Positions 8,904-18,455 of a stretch of 64,000 nucleotides of DNA are shown here, in pieces; the first letter of the stretch is position 1; each line of letters begins with the position of its first letter. Made by a program: the position numbers and the translations under genes. The stretch is taken from contig DATASX010000002.1 in NCBI GenBank assembly GCA_036269075.1, positions 1 to 64,000 on the forward strand, given 5' to 3'. Source of the stretch: Sporichthyaceae bacterium. GTDB taxonomy: Bacteria > Actinomycetota > Actinomycetes > Sporichthyales > Sporichthyaceae. Under the pieces are notes generated by a model. That model was given only the letters and a program-made list of their open reading frames with translations. It was not told the origin of the DNA and made no database searches.

Positions 8904-9641
8904 TCACCTGGCCGCGGCGGCAGTGTTCTGACGCCGGCCCAGGTATGCCTCGTGCAGCAGTTCGGTATCGGCCCGCAGTCGCTCGGCGGGCCCCGCGTAG
9001 ACGACTTCACCCTTACGTAGCAGGTAGGCCGAGGACGCGACGGACAATGCCGCGGTCGCCGCCTGTTCGACGAGCAGGAAGGCGGTTCCGCGTTCGGCGT
9101 TGATCGTGCGGATGGTGTCGATCAAGGTGAGCACCATCTTCGGCGCCAGTCCCAGCGACAACTCGTCGATGAGCATGATGTCCGGCTCGGAGAGCAAGGC
9201 TCGGCCGATCACCAACATCTGCTGCTCGCCCCCGGACAGGCTCGCGGCGACCTGTCGGCGTCGCTCGGCCAGCCGCGGGAACACCTCGTAGATCGGAGCG
9301 AACCGGCGCGGTGCGTCCTTCCAGGTGCCCCCGCGCGCGTAGGTGCCCATGAACAGGTTCTCCTCGACGGTCATCGTCGGAAAGATCCGTCGGCCCTGCG
9401 GCACCAGGGCGAGGCCGCGGCGGACGACCTGTTCGGGGTCCGGGGGCAATGGTGTGTTGTCGAGCAGCACCTCTCCGGACCGGGGCACCAGTCCGGCGAT
9501 GCTGTTCAACGTGGTCGTCTTGCCCGCGCCGTTGGGCCCGATCATCGCGACGATCTCGCCGTCGCCGACGCTCAGGTCCAGCCCGTCGAGCACCTTGATC
9601 GCGCCGTAGGAGACGCGCAATCCGCTTACCTGCAAGCTCAT
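8904..9641 (-). CDS. livF: Branched-chain amino acid-type ABC transporter ATPase LivF
   Basis: A 245-residue ATPase subunit of a HAAT (Liv) family importer. Walker A GPNGAGKTT, signature LSGGEQQM, Walker B DIMLIDELSLGLAP and a LVEQ switch histidine equivalent (here Gln, usual in LivF) are present. ATG 9641 overlaps the livG stop by 4 bp (ATGA). It energises uptake together with LivG, LivH and LivM. Liv systems in actinomycetes often carry aromatic, dicarboxylic or other organic acids rather than leucine, and the ligase at the end of this operon fits such a substrate. Confidence 0.93.
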   Translation of the reverse strand: MSLQVSGLRVSYGAIKVLDGLDLSVGDGEIVAMIGPNGAGKTTTLNSIAGLVPRSGEVLLDNTPLPPDPEQVVRRGLALVPQGRRIFPTMTVEENLFMGTYARGGTWKDAPRRFAPIYEVFPRLAERRRQVAASLSGGEQQMLVIGRALLSEPDIMLIDELSLGLAPKMVLTLIDTIRTINAERGTAFLLVEQAATAALSVASSAYLLRKGEVVYAGPAERLRADTELLHEAYLGRRQNTAAAAR

Positions 9642-10537
9642 GTGGCCCGCCCCAGGTACGCCTCGATCACGTTCTCGTCGGACTGCACCTCGGCCGGCGT
9701 CCCGGAGGCCAGCACGGTCCCGAAGTTCAGCACGGTGATGACGTCGCAGACACCCATCACCACGGCCATGTCGTGCTCGATGAGCAGCACCGCGAGGCCC
9801 AGGTCGGCCAGTCGACGCAACAGGGCGACGAGGTCGTCGGCCTGTTCGACGTCGAGCCCGGAGGCTGGTTCGTCGAGCATGAGCAGACGCGGAGCGCCGC
9901 ACAACGCTCGGGCGAACTCGATCACCCGCAGATCGCCGAATGCCAGGCCCGAGGCAGGGGTGGCCATGTTGCCGCGGAAACCGACGAGGCGGGCGATCCG
10001 TTCGGCCCGCTCCGCGCGGTTCAGCCGGGCCAGTGCCGGGTCGAACGTGTACGACCGGCCGGCGCTGTCCGCGACGGCGCAGCCCAGTTCGAGGTTGGCC
10101 AGTACCGAGAGGCTGGAGAACAGGCGCGGGGCCTGGAAGGTGCGGCCCAGGCCACGGCGGCCACGGGAGACCACCGAACCGCGCAAGGGGTGGCCCTCGA
10201 AGGTGATCTCACCGGTGTCGGGCGGATACAGGCCGGAGACGCAGTTGAAGAACGTGGTCTTGCCGGCCCCGTTCGGCCCGATCACGCCGGTCACCTCACC
10301 GGCCCGTGCGACCAATGCGACGTCGTCGAGCGCCTGCAGGCCGCCGAATCGGATGGACAGGCCGGACACGGCGAGCACCACCGGTCGCTCGGTCGTCTGC
10401 ACCGGCGTCGCGTTCGTGGCGAGCCGGGCGCCCAGGCGAGCACGCAACGGCGCGAACCGCGCCAGCTTCGCGGGGTCCGGTTGCACTTCGGCCGCGCGCC
10501 CCGAGCGCGCGGTGCGGTAGTTGACGACCTGGCTCAT
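9638..10537 (-). CDS. livG: Branched-chain amino acid-type ABC transporter ATPase LivG
   Basis: A 299-residue ATPase. About 50 N-terminal residues of Arg/Ala-rich extension precede the ATPase core, which starts at VVLAVSGLSIRFGG. Walker A GPNGAGKTT, the LivG-typical RTFQAPRLF Q-loop region, a signature region degenerate to LAFGDLRVIEFARAL (usual LSYGQQR), Walker B LLMLDEPASGL and switch LIEHDM are present. ATG 10537 overlaps the livM stop by 4 bp and its own stop overlaps livF by 4 bp. The extension could be trimmed by an internal start, but the ATGA overlap supports ATG 10537. Confidence 0.92.
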   Translation of the reverse strand: MSQVVNYRTARSGRAAEVQPDPAKLARFAPLRARLGARLATNATPVQTTERPVVLAVSGLSIRFGGLQALDDVALVARAGEVTGVIGPNGAGKTTFFNCVSGLYPPDTGEITFEGHPLRGSVVSRGRRGLGRTFQAPRLFSSLSVLANLELGCAVADSAGRSYTFDPALARLNRAERAERIARLVGFRGNMATPASGLAFGDLRVIEFARALCGAPRLLMLDEPASGLDVEQADDLVALLRRLADLGLAVLLIEHDMAVVMGVCDVITVLNFGTVLASGTPAEVQSDENVIEAYLGRAT

Positions 10538-11571
10538 CGCGGCCGGCCTTCGATCATCGTCCAGACCCGTCGGCCCAGCGCCGCGATGCCGCCGGGCACC
10601 CAGAGGATGAACACCATGGCGATAGCGGCCGCAACGAACAGGTCGTAGCCGGCGAGCTTTCCCTGCGAGAGCGTCTCCAGATAGCGCGGCGTGGAACCGA
10701 AAACCAGCCCGGCACCGATTGCCCCGCCGATCGAGCCGAGCCCGCCCACGACGGCGTAGGCGAAGTAGGCGATGGCCAACGACGGGTTGAAGTAGTTCGC
10801 CGCCACCACCTGTTGCAGGATCCCGTAGTACGTGCCGGCCAAGGTGGCAATCGCGCCGGACAGGCACACCGTGAACAGTTTGTAGCGTGCGGGCGAGTGG
10901 CCGAGCACCGCGAAGGCCATCTCGGAATCCCGCAGGGCTGCCAGTCGGGTGCCGATCGGCGAGCGCAGGATCAGGTAGCAGATGACGGCCACGACGGCGA
11001 GCGTCGCGATCTCCAGGTAGTACACGTGCTTGTCGGTGGTCAGGTACGACGGTCTCTGCAGCGGCTTCTCGAATCCGCCCTCGCTGCCGAGATAGGACTG
11101 GAAGAAGGACTTCTGGGCCAGGGTGGCGAAGGCCAATGTCGCGATCGCGAAGTACACCCCGCGCAGCCGCAGTGCGAACACGCCGAGAATCAAGGACACC
11201 GGGATCGAGGCGACCATCGCGATCGGCACGATCGCGGCGAAGGCGACCCCCCGTTCCTGCAGGAAGTTCAGGACGACCACGCCCATGCCCATCTGGGCCA
11301 ACGTGGCCAGGCTGATCTCGCCGCTCCACCCGAGCACCGAGACCGACAGCACCGCGAGTGCCACGACCGCGCCGACGGCCAGGGCGTAGGTCGGCCCGGC
11401 CCAGGACAACAGCCCAGGCAGGGTGAAGGCGCCGACGCCGAGCACCGTGAACCCGATGATCCGGGCGATCAATGCCCGCGGGCGCAGGCGCCCGGGCAAC
11501 GGCAGCAGCGCGCCGAGGCCGCCGGCATCCACCGCGGCCGCAGGTTCGGCTCGCACCTCGGTCAGACTCAT
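10534..11571 (-). CDS. livM: Branched-chain amino acid-type ABC transporter permease LivM
   Basis: A 345-residue polytopic permease with about nine hydrophobic segments. The diagnostic LivM region GWSGEISLATLAQMGMG is near residue 80-100, and the EAA-like loop RDSEMAFAVLGHSPARYKL in the second half contacts the ATPases. A hydrophilic 35-residue N-terminus precedes the first helix. It overlaps livH and livG by ATGA junctions at both ends. Confidence 0.92.
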   Translation of the reverse strand: MSLTEVRAEPAAAVDAGGLGALLPLPGRLRPRALIARIIGFTVLGVGAFTLPGLLSWAGPTYALAVGAVVALAVLSVSVLGWSGEISLATLAQMGMGVVVLNFLQERGVAFAAIVPIAMVASIPVSLILGVFALRLRGVYFAIATLAFATLAQKSFFQSYLGSEGGFEKPLQRPSYLTTDKHVYYLEIATLAVVAVICYLILRSPIGTRLAALRDSEMAFAVLGHSPARYKLFTVCLSGAIATLAGTYYGILQQVVAANYFNPSLAIAYFAYAVVGGLGSIGGAIGAGLVFGSTPRYLETLSQGKLAGYDLFVAAAIAMVFILWVPGGIAALGRRVWTMIEGRPR

Positions 11572-12470
11572 GCGCGGGCCAGCGAGTTGTCGGCGTAGAC
11601 GCCGCGGCCGCGCACGAAGCGCAGGAACAACACGACCACCAACAGGATGAACGGCCAGGCGTCAGCGAGACCCTTCACGCCGGGCGCGTAGACCTGCGAG
11701 TAGGCCTCCAGACCGCCCAGCAGCATCGCCCCGAGCACGGTCAGCGGCAACGAGACCAGGCCGCCGATGAAGCTGACCGTCAACGCCTTCAGCGTCAGCC
11801 CGGTCAGCGAGGTGTTGTCCAGGAACAGGATCGGCGCCAGCAGCATCGTGGTCAGCCCGGACAGCCCGAAGGAAAGTCCCCAGACCGTGGCGGAGACCCG
11901 GTTCGGTGGCACGCCCATGATCCGTGCCGCGGTGGAGTCGTCCGAGACGGCTCGCATCGCCATGCCCAGTCGAGTGCGCCGCAGCAGGAACCACAGGGCC
12001 GCGAACACGATCACCCCGACGATCAGCAGCACGATCTGGTCCCAGCTGATCGAGTAGTCGGCCACCGGGATGCGCACGCCGTGACCGAGCAGCGGCGACG
12101 GGAACAGCTCTCCCCAGGTGTTGCCCCACCACGGGACGAGGAACACCGTGCTCTGGGTGAGCAGGAACAGCGCGAGGGTGGACACGGTCTGCAGGTCGGG
12201 CCGGCCGGGCAGATGACGGATCACCAGGCGTTCGAAGGCCAGGCCGAGCACGACGGCGGCCAGGATGCCGACGGAGACCCCGAGGTAGTAGGGCCAGTGC
12301 CGCAGCGTGATCAGGTCCCAGGCCACGAACCCGACCAGGACGCCGACGCCGCCGTGCGCGATGTTCAGCACGCCGGTGGTCCGGTAGACGAGGACCATTC
12401 CCAACGCGATCAGTGAGTAGAACGCGCCGGTGTCCACGCCGATGATCAAGGTTTGGAGCAGCCTGCCCAT
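11568..12470 (-). CDS. livH: Branched-chain amino acid-type ABC transporter permease LivH
   Basis: A 300-residue permease with eight or so membrane helices. LivH hallmarks: GVDTGAFYSLIALGMVLVYR at the N-terminus, TTGVLNIAHGGVGVL, and the ATPase-contact loop RAVSDDSTAARIMGVPPNRV. It is first in the seven-gene operon that continues through livM, livG, livF, the small membrane protein, the SRPBCC protein and the ligase to 6356. Its upstream region is shared with the divergent binding-protein gene and contains the CTACG boxes. Confidence 0.93.
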   Translation of the reverse strand: MGRLLQTLIIGVDTGAFYSLIALGMVLVYRTTGVLNIAHGGVGVLVGFVAWDLITLRHWPYYLGVSVGILAAVVLGLAFERLVIRHLPGRPDLQTVSTLALFLLTQSTVFLVPWWGNTWGELFPSPLLGHGVRIPVADYSISWDQIVLLIVGVIVFAALWFLLRRTRLGMAMRAVSDDSTAARIMGVPPNRVSATVWGLSFGLSGLTTMLLAPILFLDNTSLTGLTLKALTVSFIGGLVSLPLTVLGAMLLGGLEAYSQVYAPGVKGLADAWPFILLVVVLFLRFVRGRGVYADNSLARA

Positions 12471-12502
12471 GCCGCGTGACGCTAGGGACCGCGCGCGGCT
12501 GC

Positions 12503-12592
12503 CGTCTTGCGTAGGACCTACGGATTCGACTACGCACCGAGGTCGGCCGGCGCTGGATTACGTAGCCGGATCGGTATCTCCTACGCAAGACG
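12503..12592. promoter_or_regulatory. Divergent promoter region with CTACG[CT]A boxes
   Basis: The 192-bp gap between livH and the binding-protein gene holds a perfect 14-bp inverted repeat: CGTCTTGCGTAGGA at 12503-12516 and its complement at 12579-12592 (76 bp centre to centre). Two further related boxes lie between them, CTACGCA at 12530-12536 and TTACGTAGC at 12558-12566. A fifth box (TTACGTAGG) precedes the gene at 18526. Such multiple boxes suggest cooperative binding of a regulator, for which the LuxR-family protein encoded at 15570 is the obvious candidate. Confidence 0.65.
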
Positions 12593-12662
12593 CCGGTACT
12601 GCGCACTGCGCAGGATCCACCTGGATGCATCTGCCGTACCGAGTCCCGCTTGAGGAGTCGTT

Positions 12663-14234
12663 GTGTATCGCTCCATTCCCCTGATTGCCACCGCGTCGGC
12701 CTCCGCACTGATCCTCACCGGTTGCGGCGGCAGCGCCTCGCAGCGCGCCGCGATCGAGCAGGCGAACCAACCGGCGGCGCAAGGCAACTCCAGCGTGGCC
12801 CAGCCTGCCGCGGCGGCACCGGCGGCACCCGCTGCGGACTCCCCGGCCGCCGCCGGCAGCACCGACACCTCGGCGGCCGCGAAGACGACGACCGCCGCGG
12901 CTGGGGCGACCTCGCCCCAGACAGGGAAGGCGACCACCCCCAAGACCGACACCACCAAGACCGACACCGGGAAGGCCGGCGCGGGCGCGGGCACGGCCGC
13001 TGCTGCGGCCGTCGGCAAGACACCGGCGAAGGCCGGTGGCGCGGCCAAGCCCGCCGCACCGGCCGCGCCGGCGGGCGGCAAGGCCACCGCCACCGACACC
13101 GGCGTGACCGCGAACTCGATCAAGCTCGGCCATATCGGCATCTACTCCGGACCGGTCGGCTCGTTCGGGGAGAACCTGTCCTACGCCTGCCGGGCCGGGC
13201 TGCAGGCCATCAACGACAGCGGCGGCATCAACGGCCGCAAGCTCGACGTGCAGGTCCGCGACGACGGCTGGGACGCCACCAAGGGCAGCAACGCGGTGCG
13301 CGACCTGGTCGAGCGCGAGAAGGTCTTCGCCTTCGCCTGCAGCCAGTCGGTGCCCACCAACGACGCGATCACCCCGTACCTGGACGCGCAGAAGGTGCCC
13401 AACGTCGGCAGCGACGGATGGGGCGAAGCGCAGTACGCGGGCGCCTGGAGCTTCCCGGTCGGTGCCTCCGGCGAACTCGAGGGCGAGCATCTGGCCGAGT
13501 ACCAGTACAAGGTGCAGGGCGTCCGGACCGTCGGCATCATCCACTTCAACAACACCACCGGTGAGGCCTACAAGGCCGCCTACACCAGGGTTTTCGAGGC
13601 GCTCGGCGGCAAGGTGCTGGCTACCCAGGCCGCCAACTTCGATGACCCCGGCACCACCACCTTCATCGCCCAGTGCCGCACGAAGAACGTCGACGCGATC
13701 ACGGCGATGGTCGACCCCGGCATCTTCGCCCGCATGGTCCGCGAGGCGGCGGCGCAGGCCTACAAGCCGAAGTTCGGGTACTCCGGATCTGCCGCGCTGT
13801 ACTTCCAGACGACGCCGAAGTTCACCGGTCCGACCGCCGAGGGCACGATCGCCACCATCGACTGGATCCCCGACGACCCGCTGGGACCGGCGGCGCACGC
13901 CGCGGGCTTCAGCGCTTACAAGGACACGGTCGAGAAGTACTACCCGCGCATCGACCACTCCAACTGGACCAAGGCCGCGTACGTCGGCTCGGTCCTGTTG
14001 GGCAACGCGCTGAAGAAGCTCGGGCTCAACGTGACCCGGCAGGGCATCAAGGACGAGCTCGACCAGCTCAGCAACTGGGACACCGGGCTGGGCCCGAAGC
14101 TGTCGTTCAGCCCGGGGCACCACCGGTCGAACTCGACGACCTACCTGGTGCAGCTCAAGAAGGAGGGCAACCAGCTGGTCTGGCGGTACCTGACCGGGCC
14201 ATTGAGCGACATTCCCCCCGGCCAGAAGAACTGA
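12663..14234 (+). CDS. Liv-type ABC transporter solute-binding lipoprotein
   Basis: A 523-residue type I periplasmic-binding-fold protein. The signal peptide ends in lipobox LILTGC with lipidated Cys about residue 21. A 120-residue low-complexity Ala/Thr/Pro/Lys linker follows, with a repeated KTDT, then the ligand domain starting at TANSIKLGHIGIYSGPVGS. This is the binding protein expected for LivHMGF, encoded divergently. GTG 12663 is preceded by GAGGAG. The long linker suggests it must span a thick envelope. The TGA lies inside a small hairpin (14232-14244). The ligand is not evident. Confidence 0.9.
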   Translation: MYRSIPLIATASASALILTGCGGSASQRAAIEQANQPAAQGNSSVAQPAAAAPAAPAADSPAAAGSTDTSAAAKTTTAAAGATSPQTGKATTPKTDTTKTDTGKAGAGAGTAAAAAVGKTPAKAGGAAKPAAPAAPAGGKATATDTGVTANSIKLGHIGIYSGPVGSFGENLSYACRAGLQAINDSGGINGRKLDVQVRDDGWDATKGSNAVRDLVEREKVFAFACSQSVPTNDAITPYLDAQKVPNVGSDGWGEAQYAGAWSFPVGASGELEGEHLAEYQYKVQGVRTVGIIHFNNTTGEAYKAAYTRVFEALGGKVLATQAANFDDPGTTTFIAQCRTKNVDAITAMVDPGIFARMVREAAAQAYKPKFGYSGSAALYFQTTPKFTGPTAEGTIATIDWIPDDPLGPAAHAAGFSAYKDTVEKYYPRIDHSNWTKAAYVGSVLLGNALKKLGLNVTRQGIKDELDQLSNWDTGLGPKLSFSPGHHRSNSTTYLVQLKKEGNQLVWRYLTGPLSDIPPGQKN

Positions 14235-14244
14235 CGTCTCGTCA
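14232..14244. terminator. Stop-codon hairpin TGACG-TCT-CGTCA
   Basis: Five-base perfect stem with a 3-base loop, starting exactly at the TGA of the binding-protein gene and ending 13 bases before the next Shine-Dalgarno. It belongs to the same sequence family as the hairpins at 6343, 19426 and 28545. It could uncouple or tune expression of the next gene. Confidence 0.5.
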
Positions 14245-14270
14245 CCCACGGCCGATAGGAGGTGAGCCAC

Positions 14271-15548
14271 GTGCGTTTTCTGAAGTTCGCGCTGCCGGCG
14301 ATGTGCGCCGCGCTGATCGCGGCGCAGGCGTCCCCGGCGGCGGCGGACGAACCCGTCCCGTTCCCCGGGTTCACCGCGGTGGACTCCTATGCCCAGGGTC
14401 AGGTGGCGACCGGGTACCTCTACGCGGTCGGTGACGAGGAGAGCCGACTCGTCGGGGCCAATGCGCAACTCAACGGCCCGCCGGCCGGCTCGCAGGCGAT
14501 CGCGGCGTTCTTCCAACGCGGCCAAGGCGGCACCTACGTCTACGACTTCCTCGGCGGCGGCCAGCCGGGCAAGCCCGGCAAGCTGCCAGATCCGCCGCCG
14601 GGAGAGGCCGCGGGCTACTTCCCCGCGTCGCCCGGCGAGGCCACTTTCGCGGGCCCGATCAGCTCGGCGGGCGGCCAGGCCGCCGACGGGCGATTCCACG
14701 CCAAGGCAACCTCGACCCCGTCCTCCATCGCCGAGGCCGCGATCACGAACTACAACGCGGCAGGACAGTTCATCCTCGAGTGGGCGCACATCACGTCGCA
14801 CACCGAACCCGCCGAGGGTGGCGTGCGGGCCACCTCCACGTCCGTGCTGCACGGCATCACCATCGGGCCGCTGCGCATCGACAACCTGACGTCCACGGCT
14901 ACCGGGCTGATCACGCCGAAGGACAAGGCGAAGGGGATCGCGAACACAGTGGTCACCGGGGCCACCGTGAACGGCACCCCGGTGCAGATCACCGATCAAG
15001 GCGTCGTGGTCGCCGGCGCGCCGACCCCGGGAGCGCAGCAACAGGTGAACGATGCGTTTGCCGCTTCCGGTTACAAAGGCGTGGCCTTGGTGCCGGCGGT
15101 GGTACAGACGCAGAAGGACGGCACCTTCCAGGCGGTCACTGCCGGGATGCGGATGGTGTATCGCAACGACGACCTCGGCGCGAACAACCCGCAGGGCTTC
15201 GCCGGCGGCGGCTTCCAGTTCGGTGGCGCCGAGGTGCGGCTGCTCGGCCACGCCTCGGACGCCGGCTTCGGCGCCCCGCCGGTGGCCCCTCCGTCCGGGG
15301 TTTCGACCCGAACCTTGAACCGTTTGCAGAATGCTGCATGGACGGCACCCCTGGATGGGGTGCACACTGGGCCGACCCTGGTTCCCGGCAGCGGGAACCG
15401 CGAGATGACACCGCAGGTTGCGACTGACCTCCGCCACGGCTATTTGGCTTTCGGCGCGGCGCTGATCTGTTTGGCGTTCTTGGCACTTCTCCGGCTGCGG
15501 CTCGTGCGCCGTCGGCTCTCGGTACGGCGAATGCGATCTCGATCGTGA
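14271..15548 (+). CDS. Secreted, C-terminally membrane-anchored protein of unknown function
   Basis: About 425 residues, family not recognised. A signal peptide (RFLKFALPAMCAALIAAQAS, cut near AAADE) and a C-terminal helix (YLAFGAALICLAFLALLRL) followed by an Arg-rich tail indicate a surface protein anchored by its C-terminus. The exported part is beta-strand-rich with no Cys pairs seen. The start is decided by a near-perfect AGGAGGTGAG at 14257-14266: GTG 14271 has correct spacing, while GTG 14262 lies within the Shine-Dalgarno itself. It lies between the liv binding protein and the LAL regulator on one strand, so it may help capture or process the transported ligand at the surface (inference). 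Confidence 0.75.
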   Translation: MRFLKFALPAMCAALIAAQASPAAADEPVPFPGFTAVDSYAQGQVATGYLYAVGDEESRLVGANAQLNGPPAGSQAIAAFFQRGQGGTYVYDFLGGGQPGKPGKLPDPPPGEAAGYFPASPGEATFAGPISSAGGQAADGRFHAKATSTPSSIAEAAITNYNAAGQFILEWAHITSHTEPAEGGVRATSTSVLHGITIGPLRIDNLTSTATGLITPKDKAKGIANTVVTGATVNGTPVQITDQGVVVAGAPTPGAQQQVNDAFAASGYKGVALVPAVVQTQKDGTFQAVTAGMRMVYRNDDLGANNPQGFAGGGFQFGGAEVRLLGHASDAGFGAPPVAPPSGVSTRTLNRLQNAAWTAPLDGVHTGPTLVPGSGNREMTPQVATDLRHGYLAFGAALICLAFLALLRLRLVRRRLSVRRMRSRS

Positions 15549-15569
15549 CGACCCTCCGGGGAGGAGCCG

Positions 15570-18455
15570 ATGCCCGAGGCACAGAGGTTCGTCGGGCGAC
15601 ACCGCGAACTGGCTGACCTCCACGAGGAATGGCGCCGGGCTTCGTCCGGCGCCTTCCGCGTCGTCCTCCTGATCGGCGAGCCGGGCGTCGGTAAGACACG
15701 ACTGGCGGACGAGGCGCTCGCCCGGATGTCCGGCCCGATCACCACACTCGAGGCCCGGGCCCGCAGGCTGGGGGCCACCGCGTCGTTCGGGTTGTGGGTC
15801 GACGCCCTGGAACGACACCTCCGCTCGTTCCACCGCGACGACATCTCGGCGCTGTGCGACGGGTATCTCGACGATCTTGCCTGCCTGTTGCGAAGCGTCG
15901 CGGCATTGCGGGGCCGGGCCCCGGAGATCGAGCCGCCCAGACCCCGCCTGTTGGGCAGCCTCGGCGGGCTGCTGGCCAATCTGACGCAGACCAACCCGCT
16001 CGGCGTGGTGCTCAACGACATGCACCTGGCCGATCCGTCCTCGTGGGACGTCCTGCCCTACCTCGCCGAGCACTTCGCGGACGCACCGATCCTGGTGCTG
16101 GCAACGGTGCGACCCGGCGAGATGGCCGAGGTGCCCACCGCGTGGCGCGCCGTGCTCGACCTGGAGGATCTGGGCGCGCTGACCCGGTTGGAGATCGGTC
16201 CGCTCGACGACCCTGCCCTGGCCGAACTGGCCGAGGACGTGATGGGGACCTCGGTCGGGAAACCGTTCCTGGACTGGCTCTGGGACCGTTCGCGAGGCAA
16301 TCCGCTCTACGCCGGCTACCTACTGCGCGCCGCCCGCGACGAGGGGATCGACCGTCGCGCGCCGGGCCTGCGGCATCTGCCCGAGGAACTGAGCGCGCGG
16401 GTGCTGGTGCGGGTCGGGAACCTCGAGGACGCGCCCCGTGCGGTGCTGGAGATCCTCGCGGTGGCCGGGGGTCCGGTGGAACTGGTCGACCTGGTGCGGT
16501 TCACCGATTCCTCGCTGGACGCGGTTGCCGCATCGCTCGACCGACTGGTTCGCTCCCGGTTGGTGACCGAGTTGGAGCGCGCCCAGGTCCCGGCCTACGA
16601 GATCAGCCATCCGCTGATCCAGGAGACGATCTACGAACAGATCGGCGGTGCGCGCCGGTTCGTGGTGCACCGTCGGGTTGCCCGCCACCTGCTCGTCGCC
16701 GGGCGCCTCGGCGAGGCTGCCGGGCATTTCGCGCGGTCCGGCGAGCGCGGCGACGACGAGGCCATCGCGGTGCTGCTCGAGGCGTTGCGTCAGGCCGAAC
16801 AGCGCGGTGCCTACCAGGAGGGCCTGGGCATCCTGAGCATCCTGGTCGACTTCGTACCGGCGGCGGACAAGCGCTGGGAACTGGTCGCCGATGCCTTGTT
16901 CGGTGGCGCCGACTGGGTCATCGACCACCGGGCCGACGCGGACGCGCGGGCGGCGGTCGCCGCGCTGCGCGAGATCGACAGCGTGTTGGCGGACAGCCCG
17001 GATCTGGCACGGCGGGCGGTCGTGAAATCCAGGTTGACCAGCTTCCTGTCCTGGGGGACCGGCGAGGTGGCGGCGGCAGCGGTCGCGGCGCAGGAGGCCG
17101 TCGCGCTGCACCAGTCGCTGGGACAGGCGACACAGGCCCGACTCGCGGCGTTGGAATTGGCTTACGCACGAGGCCTTTCCGGGAACATCTCGGCGCTCTA
17201 CACCGACGCCGGGCAACTGCTCGCCGAGGCGCAGGAGGCCGGCGACGCCGAGGCCACGCTGTGGGCGGCAGGGGTCCGCGGAAGCGCCGCCTTGTACCAG
17301 GGCAAGTTCGCCGAGGCCGAGGACGTACTGCAGTTCAGCATCGACCGGGCGCGGGCGCACGGTAAGCCGTACCGGGTCACCTGGGGCCTGATGACCATGG
17401 GTTGGTCGCTGGGCTTCGAGGGCCGGTTGCCCGAGGCGTACGCGGCGCTGGAGTCGGCGAAGGCCACGCCGGGTTGGCGTGAGTGCAATGTCCTCGAGGT
17501 GGAGTCGCTGGTCCGGTGGTTGGCCGGCGACTACCGAGGTTCGTTGCAGTGCGCGCGCGAGGTCGTGATGCTCAACGCGGGCCGGATCGGCCTGCGGCGC
17601 GGCCTTGCGCTCACGTGCCAGGCGTTGTCCGCCGCCGAGGTCGGGGAACTCGGCGAAGCGCACGAGGCGTTGGCGGGCGCGCGGGCGATCTACGGTTCCA
17701 GGGTCTGGTTCATGATGACCGGAATCGCCGCGCACGCCGAAGGTCTGGTGGCCTGGCGCGACGGGCGTACGGCGGAGGCGGCCCAGCTGCTGGCGCGGGG
17801 CGCAGCGGAACTGGTCGACGCGGATGCGCCGGTCTTCGGGGCGTTCGTGTGGGCGGACGCGGCAGAGCTGGCCCACGAGCGGGACGACGTGGAGGCGGCC
17901 CGGGAAGCGGCGGCCGCGCTGGAACTGATCGCCGCGAGCATTCACCGGCCCCTGTTCACCGGAGCGGCGGCGACCGCACGGGCCTGGGCGGCACTGACCG
18001 CCGGCCAGCCCAGTGCCGCCGCCGATGCGGCGGAGAGCGCGGTGGAGGTGCTGGCCGATTTGCCGTACCCCGCCCTGCGGGCACGCGCCGACCTGGTGCT
18101 CGGACTGGCTCGCGAGGGCCGCGACCCGGCGCTTTCGGTCGCTCGCCTGAGTCGGGCCGCGGAAAGCTACGACCGGATGGGCGCGACCTGGCGGCGCGAT
18201 CGTGCGCTCGCCCGGCTGAAGCGGCTGGGGCGCCCCGGCCGCCGGGCTGCCGAGGCCACCCTGGGAGCGCGGGCGATCACCTCCCGCGAACTGGAGGTCG
18301 CCCGGCTCGCCGCACGGCGGTTGTCCGCCGCGGAGATCGCCGCCCAGCTGTGCATCAGCCGCCGCACGGTGGAGACCCACCTGGCCAGCGTCTACACGAA
18401 AGTCGGCATCAACTCCCGTGGTGAGCTGGCCGATCGGCTCGCCGAGCTGGTCTGA
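15570..18455 (+). CDS. LAL/MalT-type ATPase-LuxR transcriptional regulator
   Basis: A 961-residue STAND-type regulator. The N-terminal AAA/NACHT-like ATPase has Walker A GEPGVGKT at about residues 36-43 and a Walker B-like VVLNDMHLADPS. A long helical, TPR-like middle is followed by a C-terminal LuxR helix-turn-helix (ITSRELEVARLAARRLSAAE, then CISRRTVETHLASVYTKVGI). Family members sense a ligand through the repeat region and activate transcription when ATP-bound. GGAGGAG precedes ATG 15570. Its position between the liv/binding-protein genes and the second ABC pair, each preceded by the same CTACG box, makes it the probable activator of both. Its stop codon lies within hairpin 18452-18465. 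Confidence 0.92.
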   Translation: MPEAQRFVGRHRELADLHEEWRRASSGAFRVVLLIGEPGVGKTRLADEALARMSGPITTLEARARRLGATASFGLWVDALERHLRSFHRDDISALCDGYLDDLACLLRSVAALRGRAPEIEPPRPRLLGSLGGLLANLTQTNPLGVVLNDMHLADPSSWDVLPYLAEHFADAPILVLATVRPGEMAEVPTAWRAVLDLEDLGALTRLEIGPLDDPALAELAEDVMGTSVGKPFLDWLWDRSRGNPLYAGYLLRAARDEGIDRRAPGLRHLPEELSARVLVRVGNLEDAPRAVLEILAVAGGPVELVDLVRFTDSSLDAVAASLDRLVRSRLVTELERAQVPAYEISHPLIQETIYEQIGGARRFVVHRRVARHLLVAGRLGEAAGHFARSGERGDDEAIAVLLEALRQAEQRGAYQEGLGILSILVDFVPAADKRWELVADALFGGADWVIDHRADADARAAVAALREIDSVLADSPDLARRAVVKSRLTSFLSWGTGEVAAAAVAAQEAVALHQSLGQATQARLAALELAYARGLSGNISALYTDAGQLLAEAQEAGDAEATLWAAGVRGSAALYQGKFAEAEDVLQFSIDRARAHGKPYRVTWGLMTMGWSLGFEGRLPEAYAALESAKATPGWRECNVLEVESLVRWLAGDYRGSLQCAREVVMLNAGRIGLRRGLALTCQALSAAEVGELGEAHEALAGARAIYGSRVWFMMTGIAAHAEGLVAWRDGRTAEAAQLLARGAAELVDADAPVFGAFVWADAAELAHERDDVEAAREAAAALELIAASIHRPLFTGAAATARAWAALTAGQPSAAADAAESAVEVLADLPYPALRARADLVLGLAREGRDPALSVARLSRAAESYDRMGATWRRDRALARLKRLGRPGRRAAEATLGARAITSRELEVARLAARRLSAAEIAAQLCISRRTVETHLASVYTKVGINSRGELADRLAELV

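Noticed and set aside
12558-16073. Very long minus-strand open frame opposite the binding-protein and exported-protein genes
   Set aside because: Arises from the high third-position GC of the sense genes. Translation is Arg/Gly/His-rich without family motifs, and both sense genes have ribosome-binding sites and clear domains.
16320-18380. Long minus-strand open frame within the LAL regulator gene
   Set aside because: Codon-shadow frame; the plus strand encodes Walker and LuxR motifs in register along the same span.
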